Assembly: GCA_037127315.1 (NCBI GenBank) | Contig: JBBBDQ010000308.1 | Location: 1,867,001 to 1,931,000, forward strand | Reading direction: 5' to 3' | Source: Ascarosepion bandense | Lineage: Eukaryota; Mollusca; Cephalopoda; Sepiida; Sepiidae | Length of the DNA: 64,000 bases | Shown: piece by piece, positions 33,305 through 44,530 of the stretch | How the letters are laid out: every line of letters starts with the position of its first letter | Position numbering within the stretch: the stretch's first letter is position 1 | Notes under the pieces: generated by a model | The model's input: the letters and a program-made list of their open reading frames with translations, nothing else | What the model was told of the DNA's origin: nothing | The model's database searches: none | Made by a program: the position numbers and the translations under genes

Positions 33305-33392
33305 ACCCATTTAAGTACTGACCATGCTCGATGTTGCTTAACGTAGGTGATCGGACGGGAACCGGTGTATTCAACACGATATAGCCGTAGAC
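33305..33392 (-). rRNA. 5S rRNA relic, 5' three quarters
   Basis: The minus strand begins GTCTACGGCTATATCGTGTT and continues GAATACACCGGTTCCCGTCC, GATCACCTACGTTAAGCAAC and ATCGAGCATGGTCAGTACTT AAATGGG. This matches the first 88 or so bases of animal 5S rRNA with a few substitutions (for example CATATCACGTTG has become TATATCGTGTTG). The sequence then departs from 5S, lacking the final third. It could be a retro-pseudogene or the head of a 5S-derived SINE. Confidence 0.85.
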
Positions 33393-34016
33393 ATAAATAT
33401 GCCTGCTTGGGAAGAACTCTTTGACGTTCTCGTGTTTGAGACTACTCATCTACAGATAACAGTCAGAACAATGTAAATAAAGTGAATACGACCATATCTC
33501 AGAAGTATAGACAAATGAGGAAAGGTTAAGTAGCAAGGTCAGGCTACCATAACAAGGAGAGGGCTTCTCTTTGATGATGCTGAGAATCAGTCAGATGACG
33601 AGGAACTCATTGGCAAGAAACGAAAAGACGATATTATTCCACTTCAACAATAATCAATGTAAGTTATGCTTGTTAAACCGCAACCAATTCGCTTAGTATA
33701 ATAATTCATTTTCTGAAGACTAAGAGCAGCAAACTGTATCTAGTCATTTACATTCTCACTGCTATAACTATGACTATCCAGTGTATTAGCCGACTTAAAA
33801 GTGCTTTTAGTTACAGTGAAGTAATTTGTACCAACGAAATAATTTAGTAATGACTCTTTCCAAATGATTAATTCTATTTTATTGACTTCACTTTTAAATA
33901 AGAGCAAAATGAAATTTTAGAATCATAACTTTGTAAATATTCTATTTATGTTATAGGATAATAGTTGTATTTAGGTTTTTACCCGTCTCCCAACGTCGAC
34001 GTGATGTGACACAGAA
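33393..34016. other. No recognised feature
   Basis: AT-rich, no supported gene or repeat. Confidence 0.4.
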
Positions 34017-34269
34017 AGTCAGTTAAGTGCCATACGTGATACACGCTTGGGCGATCATGTCTTGAAAGAGACATGACTAACTGGGCAGAAGATTATCCCG
34101 CAGTAGGTTGCCATTGCCTTCTGCGGTAGACTGGTTGCCGACCAAGGCTATAGAACCCAATAACTGGAAGGAAGAGACGGATTAATACCTTTTCCAAGGG
34201 TATTTGCGCGTAAGGGAATGCAATGAATTTCTCGTTCCGAGCCGATACCCAATGCGCTACGACGCACAT
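34017..34269 (-). mobile_element. tRNA-derived SINE (family S1) with an internal deletion
   Basis: Contains GTCAGTTAAGTGCCATACGT to CTACGACGCACATCC. About 45 bases of the tRNA-like head around the B box are missing compared with 31726-32029. Confidence 0.8.
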
Positions 34270-34630
34270 CCAGTGACACAAGGTCGGGTTTAATGTGAGG
34301 AACACGAGCGAGTACACGCGGGCCAGGGCCAGACTCCAACTTCCGGTCTCTAATGCAATGAGGTGTGTACTGCTGCGGCAAGCTGTACTCCTGGACTAAT
34401 AACTTCTCAGGAGTTTACCCCAACTGTGTGATATAACGGAGTGATATAACTGAGTTGCAATCTACTCGAAGACAGAGACGCAACTAAGAGAGGATTACAC
34501 TACTTGACCTGTGCCAAGCTAAAAGGATATTTACCCTGTCCCTTTACTGAGACAGAATGTGGCACAAGGTCAGATTTAATATGAGAAATCCAAGCGTGTA
34601 CACTAGGACTAGGTCAATATATATCCCAGC
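34262..34630. repeat. Direct repeat about 297 bp apart
   Basis: GTGACACAAGGTCGGGTTTA (about 34270) and GTGGCACAAGGTCAGATTTA (about 34559) head two related blocks that also share ATGTGAGGAACACGAGCG/ATATGAGAAATCCAAGCG and a CAC-rich segment. Function unknown. Confidence 0.5.
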
Positions 34631-34777
34631 CCCGAAAGCAAGAATAGACACAAAACTTACAGATGATTACAGTAACTAACCATTGCCTGGTAAGTATATA
34701 TATATATATTTTTCTTTTAGTCATCTCTCCTAAGATTTGCATCGACATCCTTTCACTCAAACTTGTTAGGTAGTTAT

Positions 34778-35240
34778 ACCGGAGGCACGGTGGAGTAATG
34801 GATAGTAGCTCGGACTGTGGAATCGGAGAGCCGAGTTCGAATTCCAGTCGAGTTCACTACATTCGTTTACGCGCTAATACTCTTGGAAAACGTCTGAATT
34901 ATTATTATTATTATTATGATGATGATGATGTGTGCTGGAAGAGTAATGGATTGCGGTTCGGATTGAGAAATCGGACAACCGAGTTCGAATTCATTGCATT
35001 CACTTATGTGCTAATACCTTTGAAAAAGGTATGAATTCATCACTTCATTCTTTCTTATTAATATTATGTGTGCTTATTAGGAGGCATGGAAGAGTTGCGG
35101 ATAGTGCCCCGGATTAAGGAATCAAAGAGCCAAGTTCGAATTCCACTCGAGTTCACTACATTCATTTACGTGCTAATACCCTTGGGAAAGGCATGAATCT
35201 ATCTCTTCTTTCTTTCTTCTTATTATTATGTGTGCTTATT
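34778..35240 (+). mobile_element. Three tandem tRNA-derived SINEs (family S3)
   Basis: The head GGAGGCACGGTGGAGTAATG carries an A-box-like stretch and the B box GAGTTCGAATTCC. B boxes are at 34843, 34981 and 35133. Each unit has CATTCGTTTACGCGCTAATA, related to the S1 body, and a TTATTATTA-rich tail. A fourth, truncated head (GGAGGCATGGAAGAGTT) starts at 35242 and runs into a different repeat. Confidence 0.8.
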
Positions 35241-35249
35241 AGGAGGCAT

Positions 35250-35520
35250 GGAAGAGTTTTCGCTATAAACTGCGCCAAGGTTCCAAATGTACAGGAAATA
35301 CTGGAGGGATGTAGTGAGTTCTATCTCGGCCGAGGCCGCAGGACGAAGACGATTAGACCATAGCTGAGACCCTAACAGGTGCAACCACTCCAGGTCAGGG
35401 TGAACCTAAGAACAACAGCAATTAAGAGGTGGTTCCATGCTTCTCACAACCTCCCAATCAGAGGCCTTACTACCGGACGCAGTTTACCACCATGTCCAGG
35501 ACATCATAACATTGTGTAAC
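35250..35520. repeat. Dispersed repeat also found at 50380
   Basis: AAACTGCGCCAAGGTTCCAA and GTGAGTTCTATCTCGGCC recur at 50397-50470 (as AAACTGCGCCAGGGTTCCAA). The remainder (AGGTGCAACCACTCCAGGTC) is unique in the window. Class unknown. Confidence 0.6.
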
Positions 35521-35631
35521 AGAATTTTGGCTTTATTCTTTGGTCTGTAAGTGTTATTTCCGAATTGCTTCTGTCTAGAAAGTAAAGGAAATCACTATTA
35601 TTCTCTTGAAACTTCCCTTTTATGAAAAAAA

Positions 35632-36013
35632 CTAGCAGTATAGCCCGTTGCTCGGGTGTAATGAAAGCTTTAAAACTAATCCGTGGTCTTGAAGCTCAGA
35701 CTCTTTGGACGTTGGCACGAAAGGCTAAAAAGCAATAGTTGTTTCCAGTTAAAGCGAAATCGTAGACCAAAAGAAAAATGAATGGATGTAAGTCAAATTT
35801 TGATTTTCTGGTATCGATATTAAATAAGTTGTTTTCGTCGTAAACTGAATTTTGAAGGCTAAATAAGTTCTCTGAGTAAATGGTATCATGGCTGTGACTA
35901 AGAACTACAATTATACCTACTTAGAGCCAAACTCGAAGCAAAAACTAAAATAAAAGGGCTGAAAAAATACAGACATACAGGCAGATAAACAGACACACAC
36001 ATAAACATCTTGC

Positions 36014-36057
<44 letters not shown>

Positions 36058-36376
36058 CGATTTCTGCATTATTGTAAGAACCGCAACCTTGAAACTTCTG
36101 AATATCGTTTCTTATGTCTTTGTCTATGAGTGTATCAAATTTGATTAAAATCGGACCATTCCTTCTATAACCCGATTTTTTTGATTATCGATTTTCAAAA
36201 TTTATCTGGGGTACTTCGACACAAGACCTAGCTAAGAACACACGCAGACGCTTATAGTACAACTGTGTAAATTTTCAAGAATATCGGTTCAGCCGTTTCG
36301 GAGTCTATAGGTAACGGGGACACACACACAGACACACAGACAGAGACAAATTTCCATCTAAACTTATTTATAAATG
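35632..36376 (-). mobile_element. Helitron-like element, nearly full length
   Basis: Begins at reversed CTAG (35632-35635), then GCAGTATAGCCCGTTGCTCG with three bases lost in the hairpin. It runs through the full interior, including TA repeats (36016-36052), to GTTTCGGAGTCTATAGGTAA. At the far end a short forward TCTAAACTTATTTATAAATG (36358-36376) replaces the expected reversed terminus. Confidence 0.8.
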
Positions 36377-36519
36377 CCGTTAAACAAAACCCAAACAATG
36401 TAATGAATCCTGGTAGGACTTTTATTTCCCCTTTCATTCGCTTCACTGTATTGGTCGAATTATTCTGGTTTGGGGAGGCGTTCTCGTCTTACGCCCCATT
36501 CTATTATTTCATATGTTAG

Positions 36520-36924
36520 CCAGTCATTTAAGTGCCATACGTGTTACACGTTTGGACAATCACGTCAACCACGTCTGTAAAACACAATCTGTCATGCTAT
36601 TCAATTCTTTTATCTAGATCAGTCCGTTAAGTGTCATACATGATACACACTTGGATGATCATGTCTCTTTCGATCCATGACTGACTAGGCAGAAGATTTT
36701 TCCACATTAGGTTACGATTACTTTCTGTGGTACACCGATTGACAACCTAAGGTATTAAACTCAATCTGTCCTGCTATTAAACCCATAGCTGGAGGGAGAA
36801 GAAATGGATTCATACCTTTCCAATGGATATTTGCAATTAGGTGAATGCAACAAATTCGGTTAGGATTTGAACCCGACACTCCGAGTTCTTACTTTGAGCC
36901 GATATCCATTACGCCACAACATTT
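36520..36924 (-). mobile_element. tRNA-derived SINE (family S1) with duplicated tail
   Basis: Two SINE tails occur in series: CAGTCATTTAAGTGCCATAC (36520) and CAGTCCGTTAAGTGTCATAC (36619). Then one complete body and head follow, ending CCACAACATTTAG. This copy is more diverged than the others, so it is probably older. Confidence 0.75.
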
Positions 36925-36954
36925 AGCTCCTAGTTTAAGAGTGGCACAGTTAAC

Positions 36955-37261
36955 AATTTTAAATCGTATTTCCCTACGGGATTTTTTTTTTTTAATTTTT
37001 ATTTTATCTGTATTTTATATTCTTTTTCTTTCTTTTTTTTTTTTTGTTATATTCCAGTTCCGTCTCATTCCTTTTCTTTTTTCTTTTTTTTTCTTTCTTT
37101 CTTTCTGTTTTCTCAAGTTCAGTTTTTAATTCTTCTTTTTCTTTTTCTTTTCTACATCTTTTCTCCTTTCTTTTTCTCCATCAACCCTACCTCTCTTCGT
37201 TTGTTTATTTCTGTCCCCAGTAGTTTCTTTTATTTTCTTTTTCTCTTTACTTCCGTTTTCT

Positions 37262-37309
<48 letters not shown>

Positions 37310-38780
37310 GCTTTCTATTGTTATCTTATTTTCTAAACAACCTCAGTTCTTTCTCTTATCTTCTTCTTTTTTTCTATTTCTTATCTTTTCTCTCCCCACT
37401 TGTCTTTTTCTTCATCGTTTCCTTCTTTTCATCTTCATTTTTATTCCTTCGTTCTTTTCATTTTTTCCTTCCTTTCTTTCTTTCATCATTTCTATCGTTC
37501 TTCATTTTTTGTAATCGTTCTCATTTTCTTTTTGTGCTTCCTCATTTTAATTCCTCCTCTCCCTTCAAATTCTTCTCGCACTCAATCTTTAAAAGAGTTA
37601 TCATTCTTTTTTCTTTCTTCTTCATTCTTTCTTTCAATCTGTTTTTCTTTTTTTATCTTCTTCTTTCTTTTTGTTTTTTTTCTTTTTTGCTTTTTCATTC
37701 CTCCTTCTGTTTTCACATTTTTTCTTTTTTCTTTCTTCTTTCCGCTATCAATTTGTTTATTTCATTTTATCTTTTTGTTCATTCTTTCTTTATTTTTTGC
37801 TATATTTTTTTCGTGTTGTCTTTTCTTTCCTCCATCTCTTATTGCATCTTATCCACCTTTTTTCCCACTCTTTTTTGTTTCTATGTTTATTCTTTAGTTT
37901 GTAGATTGTGTTTATTTTGTCTTTCAATCGTCATTTTCTTTCTTTGTTATTTCTTCTTTCAAAGATTAATTCGTTATTTTGTTTAATTAGCTTCAAGTTT
38001 TTCCTTTCTTTCATTCTTTAATTCTTGTTTGTTCATCATTTCGTCTTTGAAATATGTTTATCTTTAGTTCTTAAATTCCACTCTTTTGTATTTTCTATGC
38101 TTTTAGTTTCACTAATTCCTTTCTTTATTTCCTTTTCTCATAAGTTCTTAATTTCTTTCATGTTTTTTTTTGTGTGTGTGTGTGGGGGGGGTCCATCATC
38201 GCTTATCACATCTTTTTTTCTTTCTTTCTTTCCGCTCTTTTTTATTTTCGTGTTTCGTCTTTAGCTTGAAGTCTGTTCATTTTTTTTTCTTTTCACTCGT
38301 TACGTTCTTCATTATTTATTTACATTCTTTCTTTCTTGTTCTTCATTTCGTTTTTTAGGAATCCATTTGTTTATTTAGAATTTAGTTTTATTCTTTCTTT
38401 CTTGCTTTATTTCTTTTTTTCTCCTCATTGTTTGTTTCTATGTGTTCCGTTTAGTTTGTAGTCTAATCCTGCTTTTTCCTTTAACTCGTCAAGTCCTCCA
38501 TTAATTTCTTTCTTCTATTCTTTCTTTCTTCTATTCTTTTTTATTCGTGTTTACTTTTTTGGATATTTCTTTCTTTCTCATCTTTTTTTTCTCCTTGTGT
38601 AGTTCTTTCTTTCATTATTTCTTTCTTGTTTATTAAACTTTTTCTCCTTGGCTATTTCCTTCTTTTTTTTCTTTCTGTTTCTTTCTTGTTTATTCATCTT
38701 TTTATCGTGGATATGTTCATCTTCCTTTCGTTTTTTCATTCTTTCTTTCTTGTTTATTCAGTTTTTTCTCCTTGGCTATT

Positions 38781-38823
<43 letters not shown>

Positions 38824-38853
38824 AGTTTGTTCATCTTTTTCTCCTTGAGTATT

Positions 38854-38888
<35 letters not shown>

Positions 38889-38948
38889 ATTCTATTCTTT
38901 CTTTCTTTCTTCTATTCTTTTTTATTCGTGTTTACTTTTTTGGATATT

Positions 38949-38983
<35 letters not shown>

Positions 38984-39013
38984 AGTTTGTTCATCTTCTT
39001 CTCCTTGAGTATT

Positions 39014-39045
<32 letters not shown>

Positions 39046-39107
39046 TTATTCTATTCTTTCTTTCTTTCTTCTATTCTTTTTTATTCGTGTTTACTTTTTT
39101 GGATATT

Positions 39108-39154
<47 letters not shown>

Positions 39155-39184
39155 AGTTTGTTCATATTTTTCTCCTTGAGTATT

Positions 39185-39231
<47 letters not shown>

Positions 39232-39261
39232 AGTTTGTTCATCTTTTTCTCCTTGGGTATT

Positions 39262-39308
<47 letters not shown>

Positions 39309-39620
39309 AGTTTGTTCATCTTTTTCTCCTTGAGTATTTCTTTCTTTCTTTCTTTCTTTCTTTCTAGTTTGTTCATCTTTTTCTCCTTCAGTAATCTCTC
39401 TCTTTCTACCTTTTTGTCTATTTTTCTTTTGTATTTTGTCTTATCTTTTTTCCTCTCCCTCACCACATCCCCCTTTTCTTATTTTCATTTTTTCTCGTTT
39501 TCCCACTCTTTTTTATTTTATATGTTTTCGTTTTAATTTGTAGTCTCTTATTTCTTTTTCCTTTCACTGAACAATTTCTTTCCTTCTTTCTTCCCCATCT
39601 CCAGTTTCCTATTGTCACCA
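36955..39620. repeat. 2.6-kb polypyrimidine tract, (CTTT)n-rich
   Basis: The plus strand is almost wholly T and C for about 2.6 kb. It contains pure CTTT runs (for example 37260-37310, 38788-38822 and many between 38850 and 39365). From 38760 to 39400 a higher-order unit repeats about seven times: CTAGTTTGTTCATCTTTTTC then TCCTTGAGTATTTC followed by a CTTT run. The long F/S/L-rich frames here, up to 261 codons, are produced by composition and are not genes. Confidence 0.95.
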
Positions 39621-40534
39621 TCCTTCCAATGAATATTCACCCTCGCACCATCGGTCAATTGATCTCAGTCAATTAAAGACGATTTACAACGGAGCCTTTT
39701 CGCTTCCAACGAGTATAATTGCTTGCTATTGTGCCATAATCAACAAACTTATTAATTAGCAGACTCGTGCTGTCTGCTTGACAATGAAAATACGGCAACC
39801 GAGCAGAAGTTTACCCCTTCAAAAAACAAAAAAAAAATATATGCACGAATGACAAATCTTAATGGAAAAATCGTCCTCCCGTGGGCGTCATTTTCATTAG
39901 TTAGTGTCTGAAGAATATTTGAGAAATATAATGGTAACAGTTGTTAAAATAAAACTCGCATATGCAGGCGTGTGCATGTGTGGCAAATGACAAAAGGCAA
40001 AATTTTTATGTTTTGCGTATTTATATGAATAAATTATTGTAGCGTGAGAAACCTTACGAGAGCATGTATTTTCCTCAGTTAATTCGTTAATGTCGATAGA
40101 TCGAACTTCACGAAAAAACTATCACTATGGTCTTTTGCCAGACTCATTTTATATGTAATATCATGAGTAACTGTAATGACATTATTAACCGTTTCCTTGC
40201 CTTAATAATCGGCAATATATTTTCTTTGTTTGAGAAAATCTGGCAAAATGGTATCTGAGAAGAAAGTGTGTACAAATCAGATATGTATCATTGAATTCCT
40301 CTATTCCATCAATATTGTATGCATTAACATTCACTGCTACATGTTCTACATTTATAGGGACCAATTAGTGGATGTGAGCACAGTTGATGGATAATATGTT
40401 TCAGCAGTAGTAACAGTGATGTATAGAGTTACTTTTGCTGAGGCAGATTTTCATGAGTACCGTATGCAGTTTCATAACTAGCGCAGGTGAATAATTATGA
40501 AAATAATGCTTTTGTAGCAGAGTAATTATTGGAT
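39621..40534. other. No recognised feature
   Basis: Mixed AT-rich sequence after the pyrimidine tract. No supported gene, RNA or repeat. Confidence 0.4.
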
Positions 40535-40820
40535 GTGCGTTGTGATGCAGTGGATATCGACTCGGAACGACAAACCGAGGAACCGAGTTCGAATTCCAGC
40601 TGAATTCCTTGCATTCACTGACGCACAAATACCCTTGGGAAAGGTATTAATCCGTCTCTTCCCTCCAGTAATGGATTAAATAACACGACAGGTTGGGTTT
40701 TATAACCTTGGCTGGCAATCAGTCTACTACAGAAAGCAATGAGGGATAATCTTCTGCCGAGTCAGTCATGTCTTTTTCGAGACATGATTGCCCAAAGCGC
40801 GTATTATGTATGGCACTTAA
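40535..40820 (+). mobile_element. tRNA-derived SINE (family S1), full length
   Basis: Shows the intact head: A box TGATGCAGTGGATATCGA and B box GAGTTCGAATTCC, then the body through TTCCCTCCAGTAATGGATTA and the tail GTATGGCACTTAACTGAATG. It abuts, and seems to have truncated, the left LTR of the Gypsy element. Confidence 0.85.
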
Positions 40821-40832
40821 CTGAATGATACT

Positions 40833-40952
40833 GACTATCCGTTACTAGCTGTGTATCTATTGCATGCAACGTATGAGTCTTATATTTGTGATATACCTTA
40901 TTCACACCTCCGTTTTGATGATTAATTACGTAGTAATCTTTTAGAGTTAGAA
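40833..40952 (+). mobile_element. Ty3/Gypsy 5' LTR remnant and primer-binding site
   Basis: CTGACTATCCGTTACTAGCT and the following GTATCTATTGCATGCAACGT match TTGACTATCAGTTACTAGCA and GTATCTACTTCACGCTGCGT at 46043-46085 by eye. The segment ends before TGGTGACGAAGATCG (40955), a plausible primer-binding site since it starts with TGG, the complement of a tRNA CCA end. The left part of the LTR is missing. Confidence 0.65.
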
Positions 40953-41399
40953 CATTGGTGACGAAGATCGTGAAGATTGTTTGTTGACCAAACTACAATA
41001 CTGGCGTCAAAAACTGTGCTGGCAAAAATACATTTTGGAGTCAAGAATTACGAGTTTGGTTAAATTCATCATCTTGGTTACGAAGTTTGTGGCGTCAATT
41101 TTACAACATTTTGTTGAGATTTTTCGTAGCGAAACATTTGGCCGACCTTAAGTAAAATCACCAACACAATATTATTTGTGTCGAAGTTTTGAGCCGTAAT
41201 CAACTAAACGTTAGCTCTACGAACATAGTTTCAACATAAAACATCCAGAAAAATTTACCAAGCCAAACAAAGGTTTTCACATAAAATTAACCAAGGACCA
41301 TTATTAAAAGAAGATCAAAAGTAAAAAAAAAAAAATATTAAGTATTTTCTTGGCTACAATAGATTTTCAGGATTACTTGATATTAACCAGTTGTTTAAA

Positions 41400-42400
41400 A
41401 CACAACATTAAAAAAATGGAGGATTTTGAATAAAGAGTTTTTTGAAATTGTAAAGCAACAACTAGATCAACAACAATAGCTTGAACAAAGGCTCAAAATA
41501 TTCAGGAATTGTATATAAAAGATGGGCAAGGTTTTCAAGTAACATTAATAGCTATTTGAGTGTATTTTCTTAGGAAATTATCATGAAAGCGATATCAGTG
41601 TTTAACTACAGGCCTGATGGAAATGTAACATTTACATTATGTTACCGCAAATACGAAGACATTTAGAAAACGGACTGTATAAATTGGTCAGACCAGAAAA
41701 ATGTTAGAGCGATTTTACAAAAATAAGGCGATGTTAACATACGAAGTTCGGGAATTATATTCTACCAAAAAATACAAGTGACTTAACATTCATTGAAACT
41801 GTTACGTTACTTTCGGAGTTGTTCAATCAGAAAACGTTATTATTCCGTAAGAGATGGAAGTTTATGAATGTAATGGAAAATGACGAGAAAGTCTTTACTA
41901 CGTTCACAAGTATTGTGAATATTTAGTGTGTGGAATTCAAATTCGCAGAACTAGGCTTAGTATTTGCGCAAGATGTACTGTCAACTAAAGACAGGGAAAT
42001 CATGTGGCGGGTTCTGAATAAACTCGAAAACGAACCCAGTTTAACTCTAGCAAAACTTAGCAGAAGATTGTCAGAGATGTTTATACGTTTGACAGCATGC
42101 TAAAAATATTGAAATAAGTGGTGTGTTGCACATCCGAAAATAACAAAAAAATTAAGACCTTGAAGAAGAAAAAGTTGTTACTAGAAACCTCTGCTACGCT
42201 TGTGGAGTGACGACATTTCTATAATGCGATAATGTTTGTACATTTAAAAAACAAGGAATGTTATCTTTGTGACAAAAAAAAAACCAAACAAACAAAATCT
42301 CATTAAAAGACGAAACTTAAAACGCAAGTTAAAGGTTTGCTAGATGGACCAACGGTAATGAATCTTCAATTTCGTCAGAATACGAGAAAATTTGTACAGA
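41400..42400 (+). pseudogene. Gypsy gag region, broken
   Basis: Scattered frames give KDGQGFQVTLIAI, CINWSDQKN-like, VREL and, near 42190, a nucleocapsid-like CYACG (start of a zinc knuckle). Stops and frameshifts are dense. Assignment as gag depends on position before the protease and RT. Confidence 0.6.
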
Positions 42401-43000
42401 TGGAAATCCTGAATAAAAATGTCAAGTTACCACTAGACAGTGATTCTGATTTAAGCACTATAATTATTTATACTTTGAGAAAAATAGGAAAAGCAATATT
42501 AATAGTATAAAAAAAACAACTCGTTCGGTCACAGGTGAGAAAATTAAATTTGTAGACGAATTTATTGTGAATGTAACGTTAAACAAAAAAACATGAAGGT
42601 TAAAAAAATGCGTGATAAAAAAACAGGAATAATCTTTTTGATTGGATGAAAAATTAAAATTGTAGAACTGCCTAATGAATTCATTTTGCAAAAAGTAAAT
42701 GAATAAATAGATTCACAGAGGTATTTTCTGGTGGGCTTGGCAGGTGTAACAAGTTAAAACAGAAATTTAACCTAAAATGCGTGCAATAAGTTTTCAAAAA
42801 AAAAAATACCCTTTGCATCGATCGAAGAAATAAACGACAAGCTAGATAGTCTTGTAAAAATCGGTGTCCAAAGTCGAGCCTAGCGATTGGGTTTCGTCGG
42901 CAGTATATATTTGAAAACGTCGAAGGAGATACGCCTCTGTGGTGACTTTGCCACGAGTTAAAACGATGCCCTCAAAGGTTATTATTACTCACCTCCGGGG
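42401..43000 (+). pseudogene. Gypsy protease and start of reverse transcriptase, broken
   Basis: VKLPLDSDSDLSTI at about 42420-42462 is the aspartic protease active site; the normal triad D-S/T-G appears here as D-S-D. After a diverged spacer, KIPFASIEEINDKLDSLVKI at about 42807-42865 is the start of the RT fingers, and the frame-shifted KTSKEIRLCGDF precedes NDALKG. No intact protein is possible. Confidence 0.75.
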
Positions 43001-43362
43001 CCGGAAGAGGCTTTTTGCGCAGATTAGCGGATGTAAGATTTTTTTTCAAAAGTAGACCTTATCGAAGCATCCAAATTCAAGAGGATGAGGAAGTGTCAAA
43101 AATGCGGGCCATAAATGCATACAGAAGATTATATAAATGTAACCGTTTGCTGTTTGGCATTAAAGTCGCCCCAGCTATCTTCCAGAATGTAATGTATACG
43201 ATGCTAAGTGGCCTCGACTTTGCAGTCGCATACCATGATATTTTGACGCGAAGTAAAAACATGGAAGCATATAAGAAACCTGGTTTTGAAGTGTTTAAAA
43301 GAGTTCAGGATTATGGATTTAACCTAAAAGACGAAAGGTGTGAATTCTTTATGGAGAAATAA
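43001..43362 (+). pseudogene. Gypsy reverse transcriptase palm fragment
   Basis: Reads FFSKVDLIEA (first catalytic aspartate region), then LYKCNRLLFGIKVAPAIFQN and VMYTMLSGLDFAVAYHDIL. The YxDD box should lie at VAYLDDIL; here one residue is missing so the second catalytic aspartate pair is damaged. It continues with KNMEAYKKPGFEVFKRVQDY and CEFFMEK, followed by a stop at 43360. The whole strongly resembles Ty3/Gypsy pol. Confidence 0.9.
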
Positions 43363-43996
43363 GTAATAAACTCGAAAAGAAACCTAATTTGTTAAGGCTA
43401 CTGTTGATTTTTTCCAGACGATGCTCTACCCTTCTGTGTAGTCCCGTCTGGGTTCCTTCAGCCCGTAGACGGGAAAACAGAGAGCGACGACGTTAGTCAG
43501 TCAAATTACTTGGGACAGACTATAGACGCCGCTAGATACAAATTTAAAGAAAGTCTCAAAATGGTCGTCAAAGTGCCAGGAAGCATTTCAAAAAATAAAA
43601 AAAAGTATACTAATTTCAGATTTATTTTTGGCGCATTATAATCCTAAAATAATGGTCGTAGAATGTAACGCGAGGGTTTATGGTATCCGAGCTTGTATTA
43701 TGCATACATTTGATGAAGACCCTGTTAAACTGATTGCACATGCACGCAGAACACTTTTAGCAGAAAAAAATTACTCAGTGTTTGAGAGGTTTTTGGAATT
43801 ATCTTTACCCTTAAAAAGTTCAATAGATTTATTCAAGGGAGAAAATTTACATACAGACAGATCATAAACCATTCTCCGCGATTTACGGGTCTGAAAAATG
43901 ATTTTCAACTCATACGGATAACAGAATGCAACGATAGAGAATTCATTCTTCTAAATTATGATTTTAGAATGGAGTTTTTGTTATCGACTAAGTTAA
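43363..43996 (+). pseudogene. Gypsy RNase H region
   Basis: Frames give CQEAFQKIKKSILISDLF, then LAHYNPKIMVVECNARVYGI, RACIMHTFDEDPVKLIAHAR and RTLLAEKNYSVFE. Intact relatives have SDASxYGxGA where this copy has ECNARVYGI, so RNase H active-site residues are lost. The last part, up to RLS at 43993, is interrupted by a small transposon. Confidence 0.85.
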
Positions 43997-44218
43997 CCCT
44001 CTAGGGCCATTCGTATCATATTTGATACAGTATGAAAACAAGCCTTGAAAGAAATATTTTCCTGAAAAAATTTTTAAGAGAAATATTTTATAAATTTCAA
44101 ATGAAAGCAGTACTGACTGCTCAGTCAATGAATACCAAATGTTTCCTTATAGGGAAATACCAAATGTTTCCTTATGGGGAAATACTGTATCAAATATGAT
44201 ACGAATGGCCCTAGAGGG
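43997..44218. mobile_element. piggyBac-type MITE (222 bp) flanked by TTAA
   Basis: TTAA lies on both sides (43993-43996 and 44219-44222). The termini start CCCTCTAGGGCCATTCGTAT and match their reverse complement over about 37 bases, to GATACAGTA. TTAA duplication and CCCT ends are hallmarks of the piggyBac superfamily. The interior has no frame and holds a 24-base tandem duplication (ATACCAAATGTTTCCTTATA). The Gypsy reading frame continues on the right-hand side when the insert and one TTAA are disregarded, so the insertion is younger than the Gypsy copy. Confidence 0.92.
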
Positions 44219-44222
44219 TTAA

Positions 44223-44530
44223 GTCATGCGAACAGATTGTTCAGACTGATTCCAAAGAATAATGATCCCTACAAAGAAACAGTCATTTCTGATCTACAGT
44301 CGGAGTTAGACTAGAAATATTTTATGCAATACTGTGCGGGAACAACCTGTAACGTTGTTAGATATAAAAAGAAAGCATTTGATAAGAGATTCATTATTGA
44401 AATGAAAAACAAAGTAAAAGACAAAAATAAAAAAAAGACTGCAATTTGTAACGACGTTCTCATGTACAACGAAAGAGTAGTAGTATTTCTAACACTATCA
44501 AAAAGATTTTGAATAAATTTCCTACTAGAC
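44223..44530 (+). pseudogene. Gypsy integrase N-terminal region
   Basis: Reads HANRLFRLIPKNNDPYKETV, then IEMKNKVKDKNKK, CNDVLMYNERVVVFLTLSKR and FLNKFPTRHPGI, the H-x-G-H-x-G-I zinc-binding lead-in of Gypsy integrases. A CR1/Jockey-like LINE 3' end interrupts just after HPGI. Confidence 0.85.

Noticed and set aside
37201..39536. Long F/S/L-rich open frames (up to 261 codons) resembling membrane proteins
   Set aside because: They lie entirely in the polypyrimidine tract; any pyrimidine-only DNA lacks stop codons and encodes F, S, L and P. No independent evidence of coding.
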